DNA of 64,000 nucleotides from Chrysaora quinquecirrha. Lineage: Eukaryota > Cnidaria > Scyphozoa > Semaeostomeae > Pelagiidae. The translations under genes and the position numbers were made by a program. Shown here in pieces: positions 37,601 to 47,500 of this stretch. The stretch is from assembly GCA_014526335.1 (NCBI GenBank), contig JACTAT010000006.1:4657202-4721201 (forward strand). The letters are read 5' to 3'. A model generated the notes under the pieces. That model worked only from the letters and a program-made list of their open reading frames with translations, did no database searches and was not told the DNA's origin. Every line of letters begins with the position of its first letter. The first letter of the stretch is position 1.

Positions 37601-39647
37601 CTTCAAAATGATACAACTCCTGGTAATCTTTTTCGTTATCAATTTGCTAAATTTTAATTTCATTACTTAATTCTCATATATTCAACGTTATTTACAACAT
37701 GGATAACATTGTCTTGATAACGACTTCATGCTCGAAACGTCGTTTTTATCTAATTTCAGAAAATTTCAAATGGTACATAATCTATTTTTATTCTTGTTTG
37801 TTCTACATTGTGCTGTACCGAACGCAAAACACACTTTTTTGGTTGCTATTTACAACATCTTCTTAATTTAAAGTGAACAAGACCTCATTATCAATGTTTG
37901 ACCAAGATGGAATGCTTTACTGGTACAGATATACGAAAGCAGGTTTGTTTCCCAATTATTAAAGATTTTTCCATTTCTACGCGGTTTTCCTATTTTCCTT
38001 GTTATCTCAATGCGTCTACGTACAAATACCTTAATACAGTACTACCCTAATGTGACTTAGTAAAGTATTCGACAAATATAGAAGACATGTTAGCTTTGGT
38101 ATACTAGAAACACCCGGTTTTAGGACATGAGTATCGAAATAGATGAAAATGACCCAACTCAGGCAAAGGGTAAGGTAGGAAGATATGCTAGTAAAATGTC
38201 GCTTAGTTTGCAGAAGGACCGATGTCTGTCATTTTTAATTGTGTTACCGCCGGCCGGCGACTTGTTCACGAAAGCAAAAAGTTGCAAAAGGTGATACAGT
38301 GGAACCTCCGGACACCTTTACACAACGGCACCTCAAAACAAGGGGCAAATATTTTCGCCCAAAAGGTCTTTTTCGTAAAAACACATCTTTTTCTACGGAC
38401 AGGACAACTTTCTATGGATATTTACCCTGCTCTCTTTTGCGTCCGTTATATTGAGGTTCCATTAGGTATGCAAAAATAGACAGGTAAGGATCTTTTGTAT
38501 CATAGTGTACGTCCGTTCTGCATTGAAACATTGTTATATAACAAATATGATTTTTTGCAGGATTGAAAGATTACTTTGATATTTACGAGAGACAAATTTC
38601 TGAACACAACAAAAGAGGCCTGGAATATTGGAGATCGGATATGTCTGCATTCTTTGATAAAGGAAGATTGTTCAACGAGCTTCACAACGTCGGCCAAAAG
38701 GCCTACACTCGCTCAAATATTCCCAAAAAGGACTCGCACGTTCGCTCATTCAATACTGTTGGAGAGGTACTATACTTTAGCTATTTTGTATCAAAATAAG
38801 ACTTGACCCAACATTGTTTGTCAAACCGTTAGTCCCTAGCCAGACGATCAAATATTGTTGGTTGAACATTTTCAGTTTATTTTACATAAAACGTTTGACG
38901 ATGCAGCTGTCCAACATTTTGGAACAATGACGTAACTGCTAATACGCAAGCAAGAACGCTTTGTTGCTAAGAAATCTTACTAGGTGCTAAAATGTTGCAT
39001 TGCAAGTTATCGAAGTTTGACGATAATAAAAGAAATGTTTGACAGGCAATGTTGGAAAGGCAGGGAAACGATCAAACACTGCATGACAAGCAAATGTCAA
39101 ATGTTTGACCAACAATGTTTGATCGTTTGGCCAGAGCCTTAATCAAACTTTTGAATTTAAATTTGCTCAACAAACAATGTTTAAAGTTTGGTAACGACAC
39201 AAACATTGCTTGACAAGCAAATGTCAAATGTTTGTACAACAATGTTTGATCTTTTGGCCAGAGCCTTAATCAAACGTCTGAATTTAAATTTGCCAAACAG
39301 GCAAAGTTTGAATGTTAAGCCACATCACAAATTGACAAGCATAAATAAGCAGACTATCGTTGCGCGAAGTTTTTACAAAACATTTTTGTTTGACGCAAGC
39401 TTAAAATGATTGAAGAGCATTGTTTCGCAATATGGCATATGTTTGCAGGCAAATTTCAACGAATGTTTGATCGTTTAGCCACGGTTTTCGAAGTGCTTGC
39501 TATCTTAGCATTTAAATTTTTTGTTTTTAGACCATTCGCCGAGTATTGACAAAGCCAGGAGTAACTCTTGAAGAAGCGAACATGATGATCAACACTGTTG
39601 ACACACATATGAACCGTCTTCATCAATCTACCTTCACTTGCAACTAA
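31692..39647 (+). CDS. Unrecognised Cys-containing coiled-coil protein, 3' nine exons (5' end missing)
   Basis: I do not recognise the family. Exons: 31692-32116, 33462-33735, 34235-34422, 34973-35687, 36888-37058, 37402-37551, 37874-37942, 38561-38766, 39531-39647. Phases agree at all junctions and total about 770 codons to TAA. The 34973 acceptor and 37551 donor are the least certain. The first exon encodes a compact Cys-containing domain (DCDFTGENDGCSYKY...GKCTLTL). The second is a charged heptad-like helix (AQAIENLKREFRNSLDNVRQ) ending in C-x3-C. The third is Cys-rich. The long fourth exon has more coiled coil, then a segment with PCLPFNLMF and GTYDVCFNGEFYN. Later exons are helical and basic, ending ...QSTFTCN. 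The paired cysteines suggest a secreted or extracellular protein (inference); the signal peptide would be in the missing 5' exon. A possible paralogue's last exon is at 63751-63867. Confidence 0.8.
32320..32905. repeat. TACCA pentanucleotide microsatellite
   Basis: Near-perfect (ATACC)n from about 32505 to 32820, with degenerate flanks (TACAA, TATAC, TAAAA variants) on both sides. It lies in the first visible intron of the plus-strand gene. Long Tyr-His-Thr-Ile-Pro and Met-Val-Trp-Tyr-Gly frames here are repeat translations. Confidence 0.95.
35905..36120. repeat. MITE-like repeat with AAAATTGCACCCAACATT motifs
   Basis: CGGCCAAACGTAGCCAAAATTGCACCCAACATT on the left has a direct partial repeat and inverted partners (AATGTTGGCTTCATTTGGCC) on the right. 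The architecture parallels the GGCCAAACGATC family, but the internal words differ (GCCAACATT rather than TCAAACATT). It lies in the intron after the 34973-35687 exon. Confidence 0.5.
36440..36725. repeat. AAGC tetranucleotide microsatellite
   Basis: (AAGC)n with AGGC, AAAC and GAAG variants, in the intron before the 36888 exon of the plus-strand gene. A Leu/Cys/Ala-rich reverse frame across it is a repeat artefact. Confidence 0.93.
38830..39141. mobile_element. MITE-like element, GGCCAAACGATCAAAC family, copy 5
   Basis: Starts CCCTAGCCAGACGATCAAAT and ends AATGTTTGATCGTTTGGCCAGAGCCTTAA. It fills the first half of the last intron of the plus-strand gene. Confidence 0.65.
39160..39486. mobile_element. 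MITE-like element, GGCCAAACGATCAAAC family, copies 6 (fragments)
   Basis: The right half of one copy (ending GATCTTTTGGCCAGAGCCTTAA near 39270) runs into a further copy ending CGAATGTTTGATCGTTTAGCCAC near 39482. With the previous element, these make up most of the 764-base intron between 38766 and 39531. The arrangement suggests repeated insertion into, or tandem duplication of, the same family. Confidence 0.5.
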
Positions 39648-39764
39648 ATGCTTATGCTGCAAGATGGGAATTCGCTTATCAACTAGATAGAATTACTGAC
39701 AGACGGACGAATTCGCTGTTCAGTTTTTAGAGTTTGAGTTAAATAATAATCATAGATATAGATG

Positions 39765-41218
39765 ACATATGGGTTTCCAGTCAAATAATACTCGTCTATC
39801 TTTGAATATCTTCTACTGTTATGAAATGAATTAACATCGCAAGGGTTTCAAGAATACTATAGGCCTATTCTATCAAGGAGTCAGTATCAGTTAAGAACTT
39901 GATGTTGAAGTCATGAATTTCATGCACTTGACTATAGGCATGACCCTTCACTAGCTCAGCTCAACAAGCTTTCAAGATGGAAAGGGATGATACTAAATCG
40001 AAATGAGTAGCCTTGAAGTTAGAAAAGAAAAAAGCTGTAGTTACTACTTACGATTTAGTCAAGTCAAGGGCAAAAACCATCTTGGTAGCTTCTCCAATTT
40101 GCTCTTCAATCTCCAATCCGGTTAAGCTCATCCTTTACCAAAACCTTTCATCTGATGATGCAGTGATGCAGAATGCTTATAATTTTTGACATTTCTTTTG
40201 TTTGTCTTTAGTCCTTTGAGGATTCCTTTTGTCTTTATTTGAAGTTAGAGAGCAGTGGCAATACCACGTGACGATGGTTTCTCTGATTGAGAAACCAATC
40301 AAATTTGACAGCAAGAATGTTACTTGGCTCCGCAATGCTGCTGCTACCAAAGTCCTGAAAAGTAAAATTTCTGAAAAACTGATGAATTCGCTTTTTAGCT
40401 TATAGAGTACGAGTTCAATACAATAGATAAAGTAGATATGACATATAAAGGTTTCAAATATAATAATGCTTGTTTATCTTTGAACATCCTTTGCTGGTAT
40501 AAAATGAATTAACATCGCAAGGGTTTCAAGAATACTAGTAGGCCTATTCTATCAAAAATCACTTAAGAACTTGATGTTGGAGTCACCAATTCCATGCACT
40601 TGACCATAGGCACTACCTACACTCGCTCAGCTCGACATGTTTTCAAGATGGAAAGAGATTAAATTAAATCGAAATTAGTAGCCTTGAAGTTAGAAAATAA
40701 AAAAAAGCTGTACTTACGATTTCGTCAAGTAAAAGGCAAAAGCAATTTGGGTTGCTTCTCCATCTGTCTCTCTAATCTCCAATTCTGTTCAGCTCAACCA
40801 TTACTAAAACATTTCATCTTGATGCAGTGATGCAGAATGCTTATAATTTTTGACATTTCTATTGTTTGGCTTCAGTCCTTTGAGGATTCCTTTTGTCTTT
40901 ATTTGAAGTTAGTGAGCAGTGGTTATACCACGTGACAATGGTTTCTCTGATTGATCAACCAATCAGACTTTGATAGCAAGAAAGCTCACATGACTGCTGC
41001 TACTGTTCTAGAAACGACATAAAAAGGTTTCAAGACAAATAATATTGGTCTATCTTCGAATATCTTTTGCTGGTAGGTAAAAAATTGACATCGCAATGGT
41101 CTTAGGTTTTAAGCGAGTAGTAAAATGCCTATTGTATCAAGGAGAAAGTTTAAAAACTTGCTGTTGGAGTCACGAATTCCATGCATTTTAACATAGGCAC
41201 TCCCTAGATAGATACCTA
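39765..41218. repeat. Tandem repeat block, about 600-670-base unit, copies 1, 2 and the first part of 3
   Basis: Copy 1 is about 39765-40365, copy 2 about 40435-41000, and copy 3 starts near 41015 and breaks off at 41218. Shared landmarks in order: TTGAATATCTTCTACTG-type, CATCGCAAGGGTTTCAAGAA, TAGGCCTATTCTATCAA, CATGCACTTGACCATAGGCA, GCTCAGCTCGACA, ACTTACGATTT, GATGCAGTGATGCAGAATGC, AGTCCTTTGAGGATTCC. Copies differ by substitutions and small indels, so they are older than the array that splits copy 3. The remainder of copy 3 is at 62577-63030. Confidence 0.85.
40052..40131 (-). other. Possible first exon in tandem repeat copy 1
   Basis: ATG at 40131 opens 26 codons (MSLTGLEIEEQIGEATKMVF...) ending at a strong donor AAATC/gtaagtag. 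A TATAAG box lies about 50 bases upstream (near 40178). In copies 2 and 3 the donor is retained but the reading frame is broken by stops. This could be a duplicated promoter-plus-first-exon, or chance. Confidence 0.25.
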
Positions 41219-41497
41219 CAATGGCTGCCAAATGTAGTTGGAACGCCCAAGATTTTTTGGGTGAATCACTGACATTTTCCGTAAATGTAGCATATTCACG
41301 AGCTTAAGCCCTCCCCTCCCCCTCAAACAATGTTGAGACTATGGATGATTCTCTTTGCAATCGCGCGAGTCCAGAATTAGCTGGAAATTGTAGTGTTAAA
41401 CAACATTGTTTGAGGGGGAGGAGGGGGAGGGTGAAGCAATAGTAGGCAGTGAAAGAGAATTTTAGCACAGGCGTTCCAACACTTTCGGCAGCCATTG
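41219..41497. mobile_element. Element E, first copy: 279-base TIR element flanked by TA
   Basis: The terminal inverted repeats of about 28 bases read CAATGGCTGCC-(A/G)AA-(T/G)GT-GTTGGAACGCC on both ends. A second inverted pair (CCCTCAAACAATGTTG against CAACATTGTTTGAGGG) lies inside, round a unique centre containing CTTTGCAATCGCGCGAGTCC. There is no transposase. TA on both sides of the full array suggests insertion by a TA-specific (Tc1/mariner-like) mechanism; this is inference from the target site only. The frames starting at the ATG inside each TIR are probably not genes. Confidence 0.75.
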
Positions 41498-43015
41498 TCT
41501 TTTTTATCCAGTATGCTAGTTGATTCCTACAAAAGATTGTCGACTTTATAGGGTTTTCGGGGTGCTGAATTCACTGGTAACATTTTGACACTGTAAGTTC
41601 TATAGATGACGTCATAATTGCCCTATGCTCTGATTTCCGTTGTTTTGCCTGGCTTTTTGTCATTTATTCTTGAAACAACATTAAAGCTAGTACCTATATA
41701 ACTTTTTTCGGGCTAACGTAGTATCCTTGCATGCTTTGTGGCAATACTGCCGAAAAAATACGCAATAACTAAGTTATCCTTTCAGAAAATGACTGCTGAA
41801 TTCAGAAAAAAAACCAACATGAAAACGAGGCTAGTGGCATCCATTCCAGAAGTCACCCTTTTATTGCTTAATCCTTATTCATATAATGAATTATTCGTTT
41901 GTCATATAGTGCACTAGTATTACGATGTTTATTTATGAACTGGAGGCTCAATTTTTCAATTAAAAACAAGGCAGCAAGGATGCAATGGCAATGGTAGTTA
42001 AAGGTAAAATCGATGCTAAGACGTCAGATTATATTTTTCATTTTCATAAACGGTAAATGGTCATTTCAATTGGTCTATGATGCAGCTGAATAAAAGGTTT
42101 CTTTATTTCCAGTGATTTCTTTGTAAATGCAAATCATTTACAAGCACAACTTTAATGAAGGGTAACTAATGTTAGTGAAATAGGTACTTCAAAGGACAAT
42201 GCACCATAAAGTTACCATTGTGGAATTTCAATAAGAGAGCACAATGCCTATACCGCTAATACAACATAAACAATTCAACGAAGCTCTACCAAGCAGCTCA
42301 ATGGAAAACATACTTGGACACGGTTTACACTTTCAAGATGATCATCATTTTATCGAAAAAAGATATAAAACTTGCACGCATTTCTTGAAAAGTTATTCTA
42401 ATAGGTGTAGTGGAGGGTACTACATAGCATCATTGAAATTGTTGAGAAATCGATTCAGAACACGATGTAGAAATAATTGGCGAAAGCTGCATCAGTCTCT
42501 TTTTAAATATGAATATGACAGTCATGTTATTTTAATGCCTTGGTGCTGTTTGTGACAAACATTGGCAAGTTAGGCAAATTCCGCGGCAATAAAGCACCGG
42601 TTTTATTGTTCAGTAAGTGTAACTGATACATGTACAGTTGTTAGATGTGAAATGGCAACTGTTATTATTAAAATTGCAGAGTTATTCAGAGGTAGGAAAA
42701 CCGTAAACCGTGGGAACTACGGAAAAACTTTATAGTTTGAAGATGACGTAATGAATTGCTCTACTGCTAAAGAAATTTACACATTGCTAAAACTGACATA
42801 TGACGTCACATCTTCGTCGAAATATCGATACTGTTCTGTGTTTCTTCGCATAACTACATAAGATGTTGGGCTTGTACGAAACTTATACTATTTTCACGAT
42901 GTATTTTACCTAAACAAAATTCAAATCAATAGAAAGTTACATATGTTGCGTTTATTTGCAATTCTTTGTGGAGGAACCGTAAAATTTGGGCAAAAATTAA
43001 CAAAATTGCCAATAA

Positions 43016-43531
43016 TGACGTCAAATGGGCAAATTTCATAATTTTACCTATCACCATTGAATTCAGCGCCCCGAAAACCCCTGATACAATCACTATCCAG
43101 CATTTTAGTCAGCCTTTTCGAAGAAAAATTTTTTACAATGGCTGCCAAATGTAGTTGGAACGCCCAAGATTTTTTGGGTGAATCACTGACATTTTCCGTA
43201 AATGTAGCATATTCACGAGCTTAAGCCCTCCCCTCCCCCTCAAACAATGTTGAGACTATGGATGATTCTCTTTGCAATCGCGCGAGTCCAGAATTAGCTG
43301 GAAATTGTAGTGTTAAACAACATTGTTTGAGGGGAGGAGGGGAGGTGAAGCAATAGTAGGCAGTGAAAGAGAATTTTAGCACAGGCGTTCCAACACTTTC
43401 GGCAGCCATTGTCTTTTTTATCCAGTATGCTAGTTGATTCCTACAAAAAGATTGTCGACTTTATAGGGTTTTCGGGGGTGCTGAATTCACTGGTAACATT
43501 TTTGACACTGTAAGTTCTATAGATGACGTCA
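43016..43531. repeat. 516-base imperfect palindrome centred on E (representative copy)
   Basis: Mirror pairs about the midpoint 43273.5: TGACGTCA at 43016-43023 and 43524-43531; GAATTC at 43059-43064 and 43483-43488 within GTTTTCGGGG-GCTGAATTCA arms; E termini at 43136 and 43411. All three pairs give the same midpoint. The same arrangement recurs in every complete unit junction. Confidence 0.85.
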
Positions 43532-44158
43532 TAATTGCCCTATGCTCTGATTTCCGTTGTTTTGCCTGGCTTTTTTGTCATTTATTCTTGAAACAACATT
43601 AAAGCTAGTACCTATATAACTTTTTTCGGGCTAACGTAGTATCCTTGCATGCTTTGTGGCAATACTGCCGAAAAATACGCAATAACTAAGTTATCCTTTC
43701 AGAAAATGACTGCTGAATTCAGAAAAAACCAACATGAAAACGAGGCTAGTGGCATCCATTCCAGAAGTCACCCTTTTATTGCTTAATCCTTATTCATATA
43801 ATGAATTATTCGTTTGTCATATAGTGCACTAGTATTACGATGTTTATTTATGAACTGGAGGCTCAATTTTTCAATTAAAAACAAGGCAGCAAGGATGCAA
43901 TGGCAATGGTAGTTAAAGGTAAAATCGATGCTAAGACGTCAGATTATATTTTTCATTTTCATAAACGGTAAATGGTCATTTCAATTGGTCTATGATGCAG
44001 CTGAATAAAAGGTTTCTTTATTTCCAGTGATTTCTTTGTAAATGCAAATCATTTACAAGCACAACTTTAATGAAGGGTAACTAATGTTAGTGAAATAGGT
44101 ACTTCAAAGGACAATGCACCATAAAGTTACCATTGTGGAATTTCAATAAGAGAGCACA

Positions 44159-44449
44159 ATGCCTATACCGCTAATACAACATAAACAATTCAACGAAGCT
44201 CTACCAAGCAGCTCAATGGAAAACATACTTGGACACGGTTTACACTTTCAAGATGATCATCATTTTATCGAAAAAAGATATAAAACTTGCACGCATTTCT
44301 TGAAAAGTTATTCTAATAGGTGTAGTGGAGGGTACTACATAGCATCATTGAAATTGTTGAGAAATCGATTCAGAACACGATGTAGAAATAATTGGCGAAA
44401 GCTGCATCAGTCTCTTTTAAATATGAATATGACAGTCATGTTATTTTAA
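44159..44449 (+). CDS. Conserved 96-codon ORF of the array unit (representative copy)
   Basis: No recognised family. The same frame starts at 42244, 44159, 46071, 47993, 49902, 51816, 53731, 55644, 57564, 59482 and 61405. Ten copies are identical in length; the first has one extra T near the end and reads 103 codons. The protein has an acidic and His-rich middle (GHGLHFQDDHHFIEKRY) and a very basic C-terminal part (KLLRNRFRTRCRNNWRKLHQ). The ATG context (GCACAATGC) is acceptable. About 60 bases after the stop is CAATAAAGCACCGGTTTTATTG, which combines an AATAAA signal with a hairpin. Because the copies are so young, intactness is weak evidence for selection, and no promoter is clear. Confidence 0.35.
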   Translation: MPIPLIQHKQFNEALPSSSMENILGHGLHFQDDHHFIEKRYKTCTHFLKSYSNRCSGGYYIASLKLLRNRFRTRCRNNWRKLHQSLLNMNMTVMLF

Positions 44450-44500
44450 TGCCTTGGTGCTGTTTGTGACAAACATTGGCAAGTTAGGCAAATTCCGCGG

Positions 44501-44522
44501 CAATAAAGCACCGGTTTTATTG
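44501..44522 (+). terminator. AATAAA-containing hairpin after the unit ORF (representative copy)
   Basis: The 22-base inverted repeat CAATAAA-GCACCGGT-TTTATTG lies about 50 bases after the ORF stop. It could act as a poly(A) signal (AATAAA) on the plus strand. A second small palindrome (TGTTTGTGACAAACA) lies at 44461-44475. Confidence 0.35.
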
Positions 44523-47500
44523 TTCAGTAAGTGTAACTGATACATGTACAGTTGTTAGATGTGAAATGGCAACTGTTATTATTAAAATTGCAGAGTTATT
44601 CAGAGGTAGGAAAACCGTAAACCGTGGGAACTACGGAAAAACTTTATAGTTTGAAGATGACGTAATGAATTGCTCTACTGCTAAAGAAATTTACACATTG
44701 CTAAAACTGACATATGACGTCACATCTTCGTCGAAATATCGATACTGTTCTGTGTTTCTTCGCATAACTACATAAGATGTTGGGCTTGTACGAAACTTAT
44801 ACTATTTTCACGATGTATTTTACCTAAACAAAATTCAAATCAATAGAAAGTTACATATGTTGCGTTTATTTGCAATTCTTTGTGGAGGAACCGTAAAATT
44901 TGGGCAAAAATTAACAAAATTGCCAATAATGACGTCAAATGGGCAAATTTCATAATTTTACCTATCACCATTGAATTCAGCGCCCCGAAAACCCCTGATA
45001 CAATCACTATCCAGCATTTTAGTCAGCCTTTTCGAAGAAAAATTTTTACAATGGCTGCCAAATGTAGTTGGAACGCCCAAGATTTTTGGGTGAATCACTG
45101 ACATTTTCCGTAAATGTAGCATATTCACGAGCTTAAGCCCTCCTCCCCTCAAACAATGTTGAGACTATGGATGATTCTCTTTGCAATCGCGCGAGTCCAG
45201 AATTAGCTGGAAATTGTAGTGTTAAACAACATTGTTTGAGGGGAGGAGGGGAGGTGAAGCAATAGTAGGCAGTGAAAGAGAATTTTAGCACAGGCGTTCC
45301 AACACTTTCGGCAGCCATTGTCTTTTTTTTATCCAGTATGCTAGTTGATTCCTACAAAAAGATTGTCGACTTTATTGGGTTTTCGGGGGTGCTGAATTCA
45401 CTGGTAACATTTTGACACTGTAAGTTCTATACATGACGTCATAATTGCCCTATGCTCTGATTTCCGTTGTTTTGCCTGGCTTTTTTGTCATTTATTCTTG
45501 AAACAACATTAAAGCTAGTACCTATATAACTTTTTTCGGGCTAACGTAGTATCCTTGCATGCTTTGTGGCAATACTGCCGAAAAAATACGCAATAACTAA
45601 GTTATCCTTTCAGAAAATGACTGCTGAATTCAGAAAAAAAACCAACATGAAAACGAGGCTAGTGGCATCCATTCCAGAAGTCACCCTTTTATTGCTTAAT
45701 CCTTATTCATATAATGAATTATTCGTTTGTCATATAGTGCACTAGTATTACGATGTTTATTTATGAACTGGAGGCTCAATTTTTCAATTAAAAACAAGGC
45801 AGCAAGGATGCAATGGCAATGGTAGTTAAAGGTAAAATCGATGCTAAGACGTCAGATTATATTTTCATTTTCATAAACGGTAAATGGTCATTTCAATTGG
45901 TCTATGATGCAGCTGAATAAAAGGTTTCTTTATTTCCAGTGATTTCTTTGTAAATGCAAATCATTTACAAGCACAACTTTAATGAAGGGTAACTAATGTT
46001 AGTGAAATAGGTACTTCAAAGGACAATGCACCATAAAGTTACCATTGTGGAATTTCAATAAGAGAGCACAATGCCTATACCGCTAATACAACATAAACAA
46101 TTCAACGAAGCTCTACCAAGCAGCTCAATGGAAAACATACTTGGACACGGTTTACACTTTCAAGATGATCATCATTTTATCGAAAAAAGATATAAAACTT
46201 GCACGCATTTCTTGAAAAGTTATTCTAATAGGTGTAGTGGAGGGTACTACATAGCATCATTGAAATTGTTGAGAAATCGATTCAGAACACGATGTAGAAA
46301 TAATTGGCGAAAGCTGCATCAGTCTCTTTTAAATATGAATATGACAGTCATGTTATTTTAATGCCTTGGTGCTGTTTGTGACAAACATTGGCAAGTTAGG
46401 CAAATTCCGCGGCAATAAAGCACCGGTTTTATTGTTCAGTAAGTGTAACTGATACATGTACAGTTGTTAGATGTGAAATGGCAACTGTTATTATTAAAAT
46501 TGCAGAGTTATTCAGAGGTAGGAAAACCGTAAACCGTGGGAACTACGGAAAAACTTTATAGTTTGAAGATGACGTAATGAATTGCTCTACTGCTAAAGAA
46601 ATTTACACATTGCTAAAACTGACATATGACGTCACATCTTCGTCGAAATATCGATACTGTTCTGTGTTTCTTCGCATAACTACATAAGATGTTGGGCTTG
46701 TACGAAACTTATACTATTTTCACGATGTATTTTACCTAAACAAAAATTCAAATCAATAGAAAGTTACATATGTTGCGTTTATTTGCAATTCTTTGTGGAG
46801 GAACCGTAAAATTTGGGCAAAAAATTAACAAAATTGCCAATAATGACGTCAAATGGGCAAATTTCATAATTTTACCTATCACCATTGAATTCAGCGCCCC
46901 GAAAACCCCCTGATACAATCACTATCCAGCATTTTAGTCAGCCTTTTCGAAGAAAAATTTTTTACAATGGCTGCCAAATGTAGTTGGAACGCCCAAGATT
47001 TTTTGGGTGAATCACTGACATTTTCCGTAAATGTAGCATATTCACGAGCTTAAGCCCTCCCCTCCCCCTCAAACAATGTTGAGACTATGGATGATTCTCT
47101 TTGCAATCGCGCGAGTCCAGAATTAGCTGGAAATTGTAGTGTTAAACAACATTGTTTGAGGGGGAGGAGGGGGAGGGTGAAGCAATAGTAGGCAGTGAAA
47201 GAGAATTTTAGCACAGGCGTTCCAACACTTTCGGCAGCCATTGTCTTTTTTTTATCCAGTATGCTAGTTGATTCCTACAAAAAGATTGTCGACTTTATAG
47301 GGTTTTCGGGGGTGCTGAATTCACTGGTAACATTTTTGACACTGTAAGTTCTATAGATGACGTCATAATTGCCCTATGCTCTGATTTCCGTTGTTTTGCC
47401 TGGCTTTTTTGTCATTTATTCTTGAAACAACATTAAAGCTAGTACCTATATAACTTTTTTCGGGCTAACGTAGTATCCTTGCATGCTTTGTGGCAATACT

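Larger units (their letters stand above)
43524..44937. promoter_or_regulatory. CRE-like TGACGTCA sites of the array unit (representative copy)
   Basis: Full 8-base palindromes TGACGTCA at 43524-43531, 44715-44722 and 44930-44937. One-mismatch versions are AGACGTCA at 43934-43941 and TGACGTAA at 44658-44665. TGACGTCA is the consensus for CREB/ATF bZIP factors. The set repeats in all units, giving more than 30 full sites across the array. Function is inferred from the motif alone. Confidence 0.6.

Noticed and set aside
38119..38172. Possible small exon of the plus-strand gene
   Set aside because: In the phase left by the 37942 donor it meets stops; the 38561 exon joins directly in frame.
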